The position numbers and the translations under genes are program-made. Source: Schistocerca nitens (Eukaryota; Arthropoda; Insecta; Orthoptera; Acrididae). Taken from it: 64,000 nt of DNA. Location: NCBI RefSeq assembly GCF_023898315.1, contig NC_064614.1, positions 67,840,501 to 67,904,500 on the forward strand, given 5' to 3'. Of the stretch, positions 44,942-55,970 are shown one piece after another (the first letter of the stretch is position 1; each line of letters opens with the position of its first letter). A model generated the notes under the pieces. The model had not been told where the DNA came from. It made no database searches and saw only the letters and a program-made list of their open reading frames with translations.

Positions 44942-45041
44942 TGGTATAACGCTTCCAGTAGCAGAAAACAATACCCTTCAACTGCGTTTACCGACACATT
45001 CAGTGCACCCAGGGTCGTCAGCAAAGTCTGAACACCTTTAA

Positions 45042-45448
45042 AGGGTGTTGCAGGGTAGGCTGTGCCGAGAACAAATTGATAATAAAAGAAGTCCACACGT
45101 TACACCGTTCCGAAACAATTAGCACTGAAGACAGCCAATCAGGCCATCGCAATCAGGCGACCGCATTCTTTGTTTGGTTTCCTAAAACCGAACGGGAGAG
45201 TGACGTATAAACTAGACATGGGACGGTTGTAAGGATCTAACCCGAGCCAAACGCCGAGCAGCTTCGTGCATTGTCTCAGTGCTATGAGAACGATTGACAC
45301 TAATTGTATCTGGTAGTCCGCTTGAGTTTGTGTGTGCAACAACGTGATTGGCTAACTCCACTGCTCATTAGCTCGGATACGGCTCTACATGTCGAATTGT
45401 TCCTTAACAATTACTTCTCAGTACTACAAACATACTCGGCAACAACCT
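45042..45448. mobile_element. Degenerate copy of the 28811 MITE
   Basis: Starts agggtgttgcagggtaggctgtgcc and shares gcactgaagacagccaatcaggcc with the reverse complement of 28811-29077. The far end near tactcggcaacaacc is poorly preserved. Confidence 0.6.
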
Positions 45449-45964
45449 TACGAGCTTTTTAGAATGTTTGGAATGTTTCAGACCATCCTCTATTGTACTG
45501 TATACTTACCTCAGATAGTCAAACAGTTGAAGACACAGCACAGTCCAGGCAACGCCGTGAACAACATGCTACAACCAGTGGAACCTAGAACATTTGGGTG
45601 ATTTATATAACTACATCTAACTGCCACTATTAATGGAATGAATGTAGTCATAACTGTGAGTAAACCCGAAGGATTTGATCATTGACTGTTAACATTCAGT
45701 AATGTGAGTGCTTGGTCACTTGATGCTTATTTTCCCAGTGTAGCCTGCGCACCAACAGAAGTACTAACGTTCTCTAGCTCCTTAATAACCGGCAGCGCTA
45801 CACTTACTTATCATTCCATCTAAAGTTAGTCCCACTACCGCTCTTACTGTTGCGTACTGTAGCTACCTTATTTAAAAAAATATACAGATATTCACTTGTA
45901 AAGAGATGGTAAGCTACGGAAAAAGTGGGGACTATAATAAAGATAATGTCTGAAGTCATTATGT
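45449..45964. other. Gene-free DNA
   Basis: Nothing recognisable. Confidence 0.35.
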
Positions 45965-45975
45965 AACAATACGCA

Positions 45976-46174
45976 CCGGCCTGATTGGCCGTGCGGTTCT
46001 AGGCGCTACAGTCTGGAACTGAATGACCGCTACGGTTGCAGGTTCGAATCCTGCCTCGGGCATGGATGTGTGTGATGTCCTTAGCTTAGTTAGGTTTAAG
46101 TAGTTCTAAGTTCTAGGGGACTGATGACCTCAGATGTTGAGTCCCATAGTGCTCAGAGCCATTTGAACATTTTG
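45976..46174 (+). mobile_element. tRNA-derived SINE, family B
   Basis: Head ccggcctgattggccgtgcgg, box B caggttcgaatcc, tail catttgaacattttg. The 11 bp aacaatacgca flanks it at 45965-45975 and 46175-46185. It sits at the 5' edge of the RTE-like pseudogene. Confidence 0.88.
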
Positions 46175-46185
46175 AACAATACGCA

Positions 46186-47475
46186 AACAGTTGGGATACG
46201 GATGTGTTAAGGAATGAAGAGATTTGGTTGAAGTTCTCTAAGACTATAGATTCTACAATAAGGGAGTTCAGCTGAGGAGGAATGGAGGTCTCTGAAAAGG
46301 GCAATCACAGAAGTTGGAAAGTAAAACAGGTACAGAGAAGGAAACAGTGAAGAAACCATGGGTAACACAAGAAATACTTCAGTTGGTCTGTGAAAGAAGG
46401 AAGAAAAAAACGTTCAGGGAAATTCAGGAATAAGGAAATACAAGTCGCTGAAGAATGAAATAAATAGGAAGTGGACGGAAGTTAGGTAGAATTGGCATCA
46501 TGAGAAGTGCGAAGAAATAGAAAAGCAATTGATTGTCAGAAGGAATGACTCAGCAGGAAAGTCAAAACGACCTTTGGTCAAATTAAATGCAAGGGTGGTA
46601 ACATTAAGAGGGCCACGGAAATTCTACTGTTAAATGCAGAGGAGAGAGCGGATAGGTCGAAAGAGTACATTGAAATCCTCTCTGAGGAGGTGATTTGTCT
46701 GATGTGCTAGGAAAAGAAACAGGAGTCGCATTAGAGGAGACAGGGGATCCGGGATTAGAATCAGAATCTAAGAGAGCTTTGGAGGACTTACAGCAAAAGG
46801 GATGGATAACGTTCCATCAGAATTTCTAAAGTGATTGGGGGAAGTAGCAACAAAATGACTATTCACGTTGGTGTGTAGAATTTATGAGTCTGGCGATATA
46901 CCATGTGACTTTCGGAAAAATATCATCCACGAAATTCCTAAGACTGCTAGTGCCGACCAGTGCGGAATTACCGCCCAATCCGCTTAACAACTTGTGTGTC
47001 CAAGTATCTAACAAGAGTAATATATAGGGGAATGGAAAAGGGGATGTGTCAGACGAATATCAGTCTGGCTTTAGGAAAGGCACAAGCACAACAGAAGCAG
47101 TTCTGACGTTCAGGTTGATAATGGGAGCAAGACAAATGAAAAACAAGAATTGTAGACCTGGTAAAAGTGTTGGATGATATAAAACAGTGCAATACGTTCG
47201 ACATTGTGAGGAAAACAGGGGTAAGAATTAGGGAGAGACGGTTAATGCACAACATGTATAAGAGCCCAGACGAAACGATCAGAATGGAAGATCTGTAACG
47301 AAGTGTTCGGATTAAGATTGATGTAAGACTGGAGCGTAACCTTTCGCCCATATCGTTCAATCTTTACATCGAAGAAGCAGTGACAGAAATAAAACAAAGG
47401 TTCAAGAGTGGTATTACAATTCATGGTGACAGCATGTCAATGATAAGATTCGCTGATAGCTTTGCAACCCTCAGA
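46186..47475 (+). pseudogene. RTE-like LINE, decayed second copy
   Basis: From 46803 to about 47475 the DNA parallels 13609-14290 base by base with many small indels (for example attcacgttggtgtgtagaat and ttcgctgat). Upstream 46186-46800 is the preceding part of the same family (aagaaaccatgggtaacac and taaatgcagaggagag), which the first copy lacks. It breaks off at the FADD box (IRFADS), where another LINE begins. Numerous frameshifts and stops. Confidence 0.8.
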
Positions 47476-47805
47476 CTATCCCGAAATGGCAACAGTTTGT
47501 ATAATGAACGTGTACAACTGTCGTTCTACATAGCTTCACAGGCAAAAGATATATATTGTTTTCGCTCAACAAAAGTCAGTGCCTGATTGACATGTGATTT
47601 AAGTATCTGCGCAGATCTGAAACCTGCAACTACTCAGAAACGGTTTCGAACAATCAGCGTAGTTTCTCAACTACATTAGAACCCGAAAGACTTCCTTGCA
47701 GATAGAACTCAACACGTCACTCTTAACGAAACTAAATCGACAGATGTAAATGTAATATCCGGAGTACCACGGGGAGGTGTGATACGTCCGTTGTTGTTCA
47801 CAATA

Positions 47806-49163
47806 CAGGGTGATTCAAAAAGAATACCACAACTTTAAAAATGTGTATTTAATGAAAGAAACATAATATAACCTTCTGTTATACATCATTACAAAGAGTA
47901 TTTAAAAAGGTTTTTTTTCACTCAAAAACAAGTTCAGAGATGTTCAATATGGCCCCCTCCAGACACTCGAGCAATATCAACCCGATACTCCAACTCGTTC
48001 CACACTCTCTGTAGCATATCAGGCGTAACAGTTTGGATAGCTGCTGTTATTTCTCGTTTCAAATCATCAATGGTGGCTGGGAGAGGTGGCCGAAACACCA
48101 TATCCTTAACATACCCCCATAAGAAAAAATCGCAGGGGGTAAGATCAGGGCTTCTTGGAGGCCAGTGATGAAGTGCTCTGTCACGGGCTGCCTGGCGGCC
48201 GATCCATCGCCTCGGGTAGTTGACGTTCAAGTAGTTACGGACAGATAAGTGCCAATGTGGTGGCGCTCCATCCTGCTGAAATATGAATTGTTGTGCATCT
48301 TGTTCGAGCTGAGGGAACAGCCAATTCTCTAACATCTCCAGATACTGTAGTCCAGTTACAGTAGCACCTTCGAAGAAAAGGGGACCAAAAACTTTATTGG
48401 CTGAAATGGCACAGAAAACGTTCACCTTAGGCGAGTCACGTTCATACTGAGTTGTTTCCCGCGGATTCTCAGTGCCCCATATACAGACATTGTGACGGTT
48501 GACTTTCCCGTTAGTGTGGAAAGTTGCTTCATCACTAAACACAATCTTTGAAACGAAAGATTCATCTGTTTCCATTTGAGCAAGGATAAAATCACAGAAA
48601 TCGATTCTTTTAATCATATCAGCTGCAGACAGTGCTTGAACCAATTTCAGACGATAAGGTTTCATAACTAACCTTTTTCGTAGGACTCTCCATACAGTTG
48701 ATTGTGGAATTTGCAGCTCTCTGCTAGCTCTGCGAGTCGATTTTCCTGGGCTGCGAACAAATGCTTGCTGGATACGTGCTACATTTTCATCACTCGTTCT
48801 CGGTCGTCCAGAACTTTTCCCTTTGCACAACCACCCATTTTCTGTAAACTGTTTATACCAACGTTTAATACACCACCTATCAGGAGGTTTAACACCATAC
48901 TTCGTTCGAAATGCACGCTGAACAACTGTCGTCGATTCACTTTAGCCGTACTCAATAACACAAAAAGCTTTCTGTTGAGCGGTCGCCATCTTAGCATCAA
49001 CTGACGCTGACGCCTAGTCAACAGCGCCTCAAGCGAACAAATGTACAACTAAATGAAACTTTATAGCTCCCTTAATTCGCCGACAGATAGTGCTTAGCTC
49101 TGCCTTTTGTCGTTGCAGAGTTTTAAATTCCTGAAGTTGTGGTATTCTTTTCGAATCACCCTG
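47806..49163 (-). mobile_element. Mariner-group element, 1358 bp, nearly intact
   Basis: The ends cagggtgattcaaaaagaata and, mirrored, cagggtgattcgaaaagaata form an inverted repeat of about 31 bp with few mismatches. TA flanks it at 47804-47805 and 49164-49165. It carries a transposase with a single nonsense codon. It inserted into the LINE RT. Confidence 0.9.
47934..48989 (-). pseudogene. Mariner-group transposase, 351 codons with one stop
   Basis: The natural start is the ATG at 48989 (MATAQQKAFCVIEYG), followed by TAA at 48942-48944 (codon 16). After that the frame stays open to 47934. The N-terminal helix-turn-helix region includes KPPDRWCIKRWYKQF and ends at GRPRTSDENV. The catalytic blocks are IVFSDEATFHTNGKVNRHN, FQQDGAPPHWH and WPPRSPDLTPCDFFLWGYVK. 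By my count 46 residues separate the Asp of QQDG from that of PCDF (41 to the Asp of SPD). The C-terminus VSGGGHIEHL matches that of the derivative at 15759-16367. One reversion would restore an open frame, so a sister copy may be active. Confidence 0.88.
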
Positions 49164-50025
49164 TATATATAAATGATCTAGTAAGAAGCGTCGGATGCTC
49201 TTCAAGGCTATTCGCAGATGATGCAGTTGTTTATATCAAAGTAGCAAATCGAAAAGATTGTAAGAATTTGCAGGACGACCTGCTGAGAATAGATGAATGG
49301 TGGAGACACTGGCAGTTTACCCTGAACGTAAATAAATGTAACATATTGCGCGTTTATACGAAAAGAAATCCACTACTGTACAACTACACTATTGATGACA
49401 AATAGTTGGAAACAGCGTCTGCCGTAAAAATCTAGGCGTAACTATCCAGAGAGATCTTAAATAGAATGGCCGTAAAAACAGATAGTGGGAAAAGCAGACA
49501 CAAGGCTCAGATTCATCGGAAGAATCTTAAGGAAATGTAACTCATCCACGAAGGAAGTGGGTTGTAAGGCACTTGTTCGCCCGATTATTGAGTATTGTTC
49601 ATTTATCTGGGATCCCTACCAGGTAGGACTGAAAGAGGTTATAGAGGAGATCCTACGAAGAGCGGCGCGTTTCGTCACGGGATCGTTTAGCTGGCGAGAG
49701 AGCGTTACGGAGATGCTAAACAAACTCCACTGGCAGACATTAAAAGAGATACGTTGTGCATCACGGAGAGATTTACTACTGAAATTTCAGGACAGCACTT
49801 TTCAGGAGGAATCAAACAACATATTACTTCCCTCCACATACATCTCGTGTATTGAACACGAGGAGAAAATCCGAGGAATTAGAGCCAAAACGGAGAGTTA
49901 CCAACAATCATTCTTCCCACGCACTATTCGCGAGTGGAACAGGGTTGGAGGGATCAGGTAGTGGTTCCGAAAGTACTCTCCGCCACACACCATTAGGTGG
50001 CTTGCGGATTATGATTTAGATGTAG

Positions 50026-50531
50026 ATGAAGTACTTCGTGTTAATTCATATGCCCGACGCTAAAAAGTGGTGCACTGAATCTCGCTGGATTGCCTCTGCC
50101 ATTAAAGGTAGGCTTATACGAAATGAAATAGACACGTGAATGTTAAATTTATAAACTATTGCTTAGGCGGCTACTATTTAAGTGGAAGTCATGTAAATTT
50201 ATCTCCTTCTACAATTTCCGCTTTAGTTGTTAATTTTAAAAAAGCTCTGTGGATTTGATTACGACAGAGCGTTTCTCACGCTGTGCAACGTCAACATTCG
50301 CCAAGAACTTTCTAGAACATAGCCCCGTTGCCCTGTTGCGTGTCACTGCCCTGTATGCAAAACATTCTTCACATGCCTGCATCACGCTGCTTCTTGTACT
50401 GTCTGAAATTTGAAATACAATTAAATATCAGTTTGCATATGACGTAGTGTTATAGAAGGAGTCTAGTGAAGCCCCTGCGCTATCTGCAGTTCGAAATATA
50501 TCATGTCGTCTTATAGCAGGTGTGATTCTTT
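50026..50531. other. Gene-free DNA
   Basis: Nothing recognisable. Confidence 0.35.
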
Positions 50532-50542
50532 TGCATTAAAGT

Positions 50543-50745
50543 TCAAAAATGGTTCAAATGGCTCTGAGCACTATGGGACTTAACTGCTGTGGTCATCAGT
50601 CCCTTAGAACTTAGAACTGCTTAAACCTAACTAACCTAAGGACATCACACACATCCATGCCCGAGGCAGGATTCGAACCTGCGACCGGAGCGGTCGCGCG
50701 GTTCCAGACAGTAGCGCCTAGAACCGCTCGGCCACTCCGGCCGGC
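50543..50745 (-). mobile_element. tRNA-derived SINE, family B
   Basis: Minus orientation with head gccggccggagtggccgagcgg and box B caggttcgaatcc. The 11 bp tgcattaaagt flanks it at 50532-50542 and 50746-50756. A clean, recent-looking copy. Confidence 0.9.
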
Positions 50746-50756
50746 TGCATTAAAGT

Positions 50757-51173
50757 CAAGTGAAGGTGACAGGTACAGTGATTTTAAACAGTGACTGTGT
50801 GAAATCAAAATTATTGTGTATAGTTCTGGAGGAGGAGACATTTAAATAAAACTTCGCGTCGCTGTTACGTTACAATATTCTCTGGTAGATACGTCATGAC
50901 AAAGAGACTAAGTCATCAAACTGGCCGTAGAACTACCAGCGCCTGTTTAATATACTCACGATTTGGTTACACGGTGTCTTAAATCCAGCCTTAAGGATTC
51001 TGCAATATACTGACTCTCTACGTCATACTTACCATGCACCAGTTATCAAAATGCAGCACGTTACAGTTAATACCAAATTCGTTCCACGGCCACATGTCTT
51101 CCATGACATCACGCTGCGACGGACATTGAACGAATATCTAGCTTATGGTAACGGGAGCCAACTGGGGTCTAGC
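50757..51173. other. Gene-free DNA
   Basis: Nothing recognisable. Confidence 0.35.
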
Positions 51174-51184
51174 TCAGATGGTGC

Positions 51185-51422
51185 TGGTTGGTTGGTTGGT
51201 TTTGGGGAAGGAGACCAGACAGCGTGGTCATCGGTCTCATCGGATTAGGGAAGGATGGGGAAGGAAGTCGGCCGTGCCCTTTCAGAGGAACCATCCCGGC
51301 ATTTGCCTGGAGTGATTTAGGGAAATCACGGAAAACCTAAATCAGGATGGCCGGACGCGGGATTGAACCGTCGTCCTCCCGAATGCGAGTCCAGTGTCTA
51401 ACCACTGCGCCACCTCGCTCGG
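51185..51422 (-). mobile_element. tRNA-derived SINE, family A
   Basis: Minus orientation with head ccgagcgaggtggcgcagtgg and box B ggttcaatcccg. The (ggtt)n at the left is its tail. The 11 bp tcagatggtgc flanks it at 51174-51184 and 51423-51433. Confidence 0.9.
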
Positions 51423-51459
51423 TCAGATGGTGCGACTGGCGTAATACAGAGCTTTCGTA

Positions 51460-51664
51460 CGTTCAAAAATGTTCAAATGTGTGTGAAATCTTATGGTACT
51501 TAACTGCTAAGGTCGTCAGTCCCTAAGCTTACACACTACTTAACCTAAATCATCATAAGGGCAAACACACGCACCCACGCCCGAGGGAGGACTCGAACCT
51601 CCTCCGGGACCAACCGCACAGTCCATGACTGCAGTGCCTGAGACCGCTCGGCTAATCCCGCGCG
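51460..51664 (-). mobile_element. tRNA-derived SINE, family C
   Basis: Minus orientation with head gccgcgcgggattagccgagcgg and box B-like gaggttcgagtcc. The 9 bp gctttcgta flanks it at 51451-51459 and 51665-51673. Confidence 0.85.
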
Positions 51665-51673
51665 GCTTTCGTA

Positions 51674-51822
51674 AGTCCCAGTTTTAAACAAGCTTTATTT
51701 TGTTGTGGTTAGGCTTTTGCCAAGGCGTTACACAATCTTTGCAAGAGCAAGTGCTTTTCTTTGGCGTCACGTTACCAAAGCCGACTAATGCTCAACTAAT
51801 GGAAATGAGAGCTACATATACG
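51674..51822. other. Spacer between SINEs
   Basis: Nothing recognisable. Confidence 0.3.
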
Positions 51823-51832
51823 ACATCGTTTC

Positions 51833-52036
51833 GCCGGCCGAAGTGGCCGTGCGGTTAAAGGCGCTGCAGTCTGGAATCGCAAGACCGCTACGGTCGCAGG
51901 TTCGAATCCTGCCTCGGGCATGGATGTTTGTGATGTCCTTAGGTTAGTTAGGTTTAACTAGTTCTAAGTTCTAGGGGACTAATGACCTCAGCAGTTGAGT
52001 CCCATAGTGCTCAGAGCCATTTGAACCATTTTTTGA
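51833..52036 (+). mobile_element. tRNA-derived SINE, family B
   Basis: Head gccggccgaagtggccgtgcgg, box B caggttcgaatcc, tail ttgaaccattttttga. The 10 bp acatcgtttc flanks it at 51823-51832 and 52037-52046. Confidence 0.9.
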
Positions 52037-52696
52037 ACATCGTTTCCTCGGTGCGAAATTGTTAGGAAAACGAGGGCAACTGTAGTCGATAATCTGTTAG
52101 GAAATTTTAACGCGTTAACTTAAATACGTTTTATCTCCGAAAGTACGCACTTAGAGTGGAGAGCGAGACTCGGGAAATAAGGAAGTTGTTGTCGTAATGT
52201 CGAAACGGAGTGATTTATCTGACGTTCGAAAGGCTGTAAGCATTGGCTTTCAGCCCAAGGTTTGATGTATGTTCCAAATGGCGAAGTCTGGAAAATGTTC
52301 CCGTGCCGCCTTGGTTAAAGTATACCGTTCATGGTAAAATGGCGCTGTTCAAAACTAGCGCCGAGGCAACTGTAGTTCACCATGGGCCATAGATGACAGG
52401 GCTGAACGACGGCTGGGGAGATGTGTTGGGTCGAATAAACGTCCAACTTTTGAGCAACGACCGCCCACAGCGTACGTTGCTGGTACTATCCACCAAAGCC
52501 GTTGCCTGGTTCACGCACCCAAACTGACTGCTGTCCATCGGAGACGATGGCTGGAATCTGCCTGCCAGTACCGCAATTGGACGTTACTGAGTGATGACCG
52601 GTAGACTTTCCAGATGAATCGCTCTTTATACTCAATTGGACGGATGACCATTGGCGTGAATGGAATCGAACGTCCAAAAGCAAACGCCCTGAAACA

Positions 52697-53826
52697 ATCT
52701 ACATCTACATCTACATCTACGTGATTACTCTGCAATTCACATTTAAGTGCTTAGCGGAGGGTTCATCGAACTACAATCATACTATCTCTCTACCGTTCCA
52801 CTCCCGAACAGCGCGCAAGAAAAACGAACACCTAAACCTTTCTGTTCTAACTCTGATTTCCCTTATTTTATTTTGATGATCATTCCTACCTATGTAGGTT
52901 GGGCTAAACAAAATATTTTCGCATTCGGAAGAGAAAGTTGGTGACTGAAATTTCGTAAATAGATCTCGCCGCGACGAAAAACGTCTTTGCTTTACTGACT
53001 TCCATCCCAACTCGCGTATCATATCTGCCACACTCTCTCCCCTATTACGCGATAATACAAAACGAGCTGCCCTTTTCTGCACCCTTTCGATGTCCTCCGT
53101 CAATCCCACCTGGTAAGGATCCCACACCGCGCAGCAATATTCTAACAGAGGACGAACGAGTGTAGTGTAAGCTGTCTCTTTAGTTGACTTGTTGCATCTT
53201 CTAAGTGTCCTGCCAATGAAACGCAACCTTTGGCTCGCCTTCCCCACAATATTGTCAATGTGGTCTTTACAACTGAAGTTCTTCGTAATTTTAACACCAA
53301 GGTACTTAGTTGAATTGACAGCCTTGAGAATTGTACTATTTATCGAGTAATCGAATTCCAACGGATTTCTTTTGGAACTCATGTGGATCACCTCACACTT
53401 TTCGTTATTTAGCGTCAACTGCCACTTGCCACAACACACAGCAATCTTTTCTATATTGCTTTGCAACCGATACTGGTCTTCGGATGACCTTATTAGACGG
53501 TAAATTACAGCATCATCTGTGAACAAACTAAGAGAACTGCTCAGATTGTCACCCAGGTCATTTATATAGATCAGGAAAAGCAGAGGTCCCAGGATGCTTC
53601 CCTGGGGAACACCTGATATCACGTCAGTTTTATTCGATGATTTGCCGTATATTACCACTAACTGGGATCTTCCTGACAGGAAATCACGAATCCAGTCGCA
53701 CAACTGAGACGATACCGCATAGGCCCGCAGCTTGATTAGAAGTCGCTTGTGAGGAACAGTGTCGAAAGGCTTCCGGAAATTCAGAAATACGGAATCAACT
53801 TGAGGTCCGCTGTCGATAGCGGTCAT
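52697..53826 (-). mobile_element. 5'-truncated CR1/Jockey-like LINE with (TAGATG)n tail
   Basis: The 3' end at 52697 is a ctacat run on the plus strand, the complement of the (tagatg)n tail. The next bases, gtgattactctgcaattcac, mirror the LINE end seen at 43.9 kb. The 5' border near 53826 is set by the return of Tc1 sequence. It sits inside the Tc1 gene. No clear target duplication was seen. Confidence 0.8.
52777..53826 (-). pseudogene. LINE reverse transcriptase fragment with altered catalytic residues
   Basis: The minus frame is open from upstream Tc1 antisense (53925) to 52777. The LINE part starts about TAIDSGPQVDSVFLNFRKPF. Motif A reads FLNFRKPFDTVPH, where relatives have LDF, so the catalytic Asp appears changed to Asn. 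Motif B reads SGVPQGSILGPLLFLIYIND. Motif C reads LFTDDAVIY, FTDD in place of FADD. Post-RT blocks are YLGVKITKNFSCKDH, RLRFIGRTLRRCNKSTKE and YCCAVWDPYQVGL. Long and open, but 5' truncated and probably catalytically dead. Confidence 0.82.
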
Positions 53827-54024
53827 CGTCGAAAGGGTCCAGCAGGAGAGAGCATTATAGTGTGAGGTATTCTCTGGATGACATCGTCGTTCTGGAAGGC
53901 ACAGTGGATCAAACCAAGTATGCATCTATACTTGGGGACCATGTTCTCTCCTATATGCAGTTTATTTACCTTGGCACGATGGCATCTTCTAGCAGGACAA
54001 TGCGCTGTGTCTCACATCTCGCAG

Positions 54025-54241
54025 GTTTTTTTTTTTTTCCTTAGACTTGTGGTAAGGTCTTATGGGTTCAAACTGCTGAGGTCATCGATCCTTAAGCTTA
54101 CACACTTCTTATTCTAACTTAGGCTAATTTACGCTAAGGGTGACACACACATCACGCCCGAGGGAGGACTCAAACCTCTGACGGGGGGGATCCGCGCGGA
54201 CCGTGAGAAAACCCCCCCGACCGTGCTGCTACCCCGCGTGG
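54025..54241 (-). mobile_element. tRNA-derived SINE, family C
   Basis: Minus orientation with a long T run at the left (its poly-A tail) and head gagccacgcggggtagcagcacgg. The 7 bp ctcgcag flanks it at 54018-54024 and 54242-54248. It lies in the Tc1 gene between the second and third catalytic blocks. Confidence 0.82.
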
Positions 54242-54558
54242 CTCGCAGTATATGTGCAGGGTACGAACGGCACCAGGATGATTTTTTAGTGTACTCACCT
54301 GGCAACCAAACTCCTCGGATGTAAACCCAAACGAGAAGTTGTGAAACCATCTTGATCGTACTGTACACGCCATAGATTCCCAACCGAGAAACCTACCGCA
54401 GCTGGCCAAGCCACTGAAGTCGGCTTGGCTCCACATCCGTGTCGGTACCTCCTAGAGTCTCATTGACCCTCTTCCTGCACGCCTTGCAGCAGTCCACGCT
54501 GCGAAAATTTGTCGTTCAGGCTTTTCGCAGGTGATTACAATATGACTGGACAGTGGAG

Positions 54559-54969
54559 ATCGGAAACATGAAAACATCGCAACACAGTTCAACACAAATG
54601 TTATGAAACGGAAATGGTTTTTATTAACATGTACGCATCGGTCTGTATGTACAGTCATTTCTTCATTCTCCAATTTTGTAGTGTGAAGTATCGCTTATGT
54701 TTATGATAAAAAGCTGGTGAAAAAGTGGCATTACATCATGTTTCTTTACAAGTGTAGGTATTGTCCAGGTTGCAATTATAATACGTTGTGTGAATATTGT
54801 TCTGTATGCAGAGTAGTGCGATGAACCAATTACGGATGTCTTTTATCAGTATAAAATGTTTTCAAGATTTAGTAGGTTTTGTTAGAGAAGGAGAATGTGA
54901 GTTGAAATGCCGGGAAGGATTGTGTCCACAAGTGTTGTAGACGCTTTATGCAGACATTTCAGTTCGAAT
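54559..54969. other. Gene-free DNA
   Basis: Nothing recognisable. Confidence 0.35.
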
Positions 54970-54984
54970 GTGAGACATTTCGGT

Positions 54985-55227
54985 GGTGGTGGTTAGTGTT
55001 TAACGTCCCGTCGACAACGAGGTCATTAGAGACGGAGCGCAAGTTCGGGTGAGGGAAGGATTGGGAAGGAAATCGGCCGTGCCCTTTCAAAGGAACCATC
55101 CCGGCATTTGCCTGAAACGATTTAGGAAAATCACGGAAAACCTAAATCAGGATGGCCGGAGACGGGATTGAACCGTCGTCCTCCCGAATGCGAGTCCAGT
55201 GTGCTAACCACTGCGCCACCTCGCTCG
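54985..55227 (-). mobile_element. tRNA-derived SINE, family A
   Basis: Minus orientation with head accgagcgaggtggcgcagtgg and box B ggttcaatcccg. The tail is (ggt)n. The 15 bp gtgagacatttcggt flanks it at 54970-54984 and 55228-55242. Confidence 0.92.
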
Positions 55228-55242
55228 GTGAGACATTTCGGT

Positions 55243-55970
55243 AACGGGCAGGAGCTTGGTCTGCGAGTTCTCAATTGGTTCCGTAGATATTCCTTCGGTT
55301 TCTCGTAGCTAATTGAAGTCGACAAGGAGGTTGTGGAGAAGCAATTTTGTACGCTGCGTTATTATGCAGACGGAGGTTACCGCTGTGTTAAGCCCGAAGA
55401 TTATGAAAAGATTACGCTAGTGAATTTTAACTGTGTGGCAGGTGGAAGTTTCATAAGAGAGGATTTCCTAAAGGAACAGTGAACTGTGTTAATTAGATGC
55501 TGAAGTGTATCGAACTGTGAATTCTTCTTCAGGACTGCGTTATGTAGAAACTAAAATTTCAAGCGCTCGGCTAAAGTTTAAACGGGCAGAAGCCGACCGA
55601 TTATAACTGCGATTCGCACATTTTACGTGTTGGATGTGAGAAATAAAATAAATGTGCGCCCTCTGAGAAAATAAACTTGCAACGAGCGGGCGTTGTCGAC
55701 TGTATTCATCGCGTTTTCCACTAAATGGACATCAGACCAAATCGTGCTGAATTTTAGTCTGCTGTTTACGCATATTAAACGTCAGAGATACACTGATACC
55801 ATGACAGCCCATTCTGTCTTTGTGTAGCGGCGGACGTAGAGTTTATTGCGGCATAGGTGATGCTACGTTATCCCATACTACGTATGTCCTCTCTGACATC
55901 TCTCTCTTCTTTGACAAAACGCAGCAGTAACAAGAAAAGAAGGGGCAGCTATTGAGATCTTCATACGTGT
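55243..55970. other. Gene-free DNA before the LTR element
   Basis: No coding signature. Polyadenylation-like aataaaataaa occurs at about 55645. Confidence 0.35.

Larger units (their letters stand above)
47476..50025 (+). pseudogene. CR1/Jockey-like LINE split by a mariner-group element
   Basis: The part before the insertion reads FLADRTQHVTL and NVISGVPRGGVIRPLLFTI. After it, from 49166, it reads INDLVRSVG, LFADDAVVY (catalytic motif C), QFTLNVNKCNI, then in another frame TRLRFIGRILRKCNSSTKE, YCSFIWDPYQVGL and RRAARFV. Removing 47806-49163 and one TA rejoins LLFTI to YINDL, the normal RT spacing. One stop and a frameshift lie at 49405-49485. The 3' end shows gatttagatgtagatg. It is related to the LINE at 52697. 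Confidence 0.8.
52197..54558 (+). pseudogene. Tc1-type transposase gene split by a LINE and a SINE
   Basis: It starts MSKRSDLSDVRKAVSIGFQ at 52197. The helix-turn-helix part continues to about 52330, and the first Asp block lies near 52605-52640 (agacttt...gatgaatcgc). The LINE occupies 52697-53826. The gene resumes with agggtccagcaggag and ctggaaggcacagtggatca, and shows the second Asp block agcaggacaatgcg at 53991. After the SINE (54025-54241) it ends with the third block (caccaggatgat...ctcggatgtaaaccc). The right inverted end, gactggacagtg, stops at 54558. The left inverted end was not found. Many stops and indels. Confidence 0.78.

Noticed and set aside
25308-52036. tRNA-like boxes A and B at many sites suggesting tRNA genes
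   Set aside because: All lie at the heads of SINEs with shared bodies, tails and target duplications. The cloverleafs are degenerate, so they are not tRNA genes.
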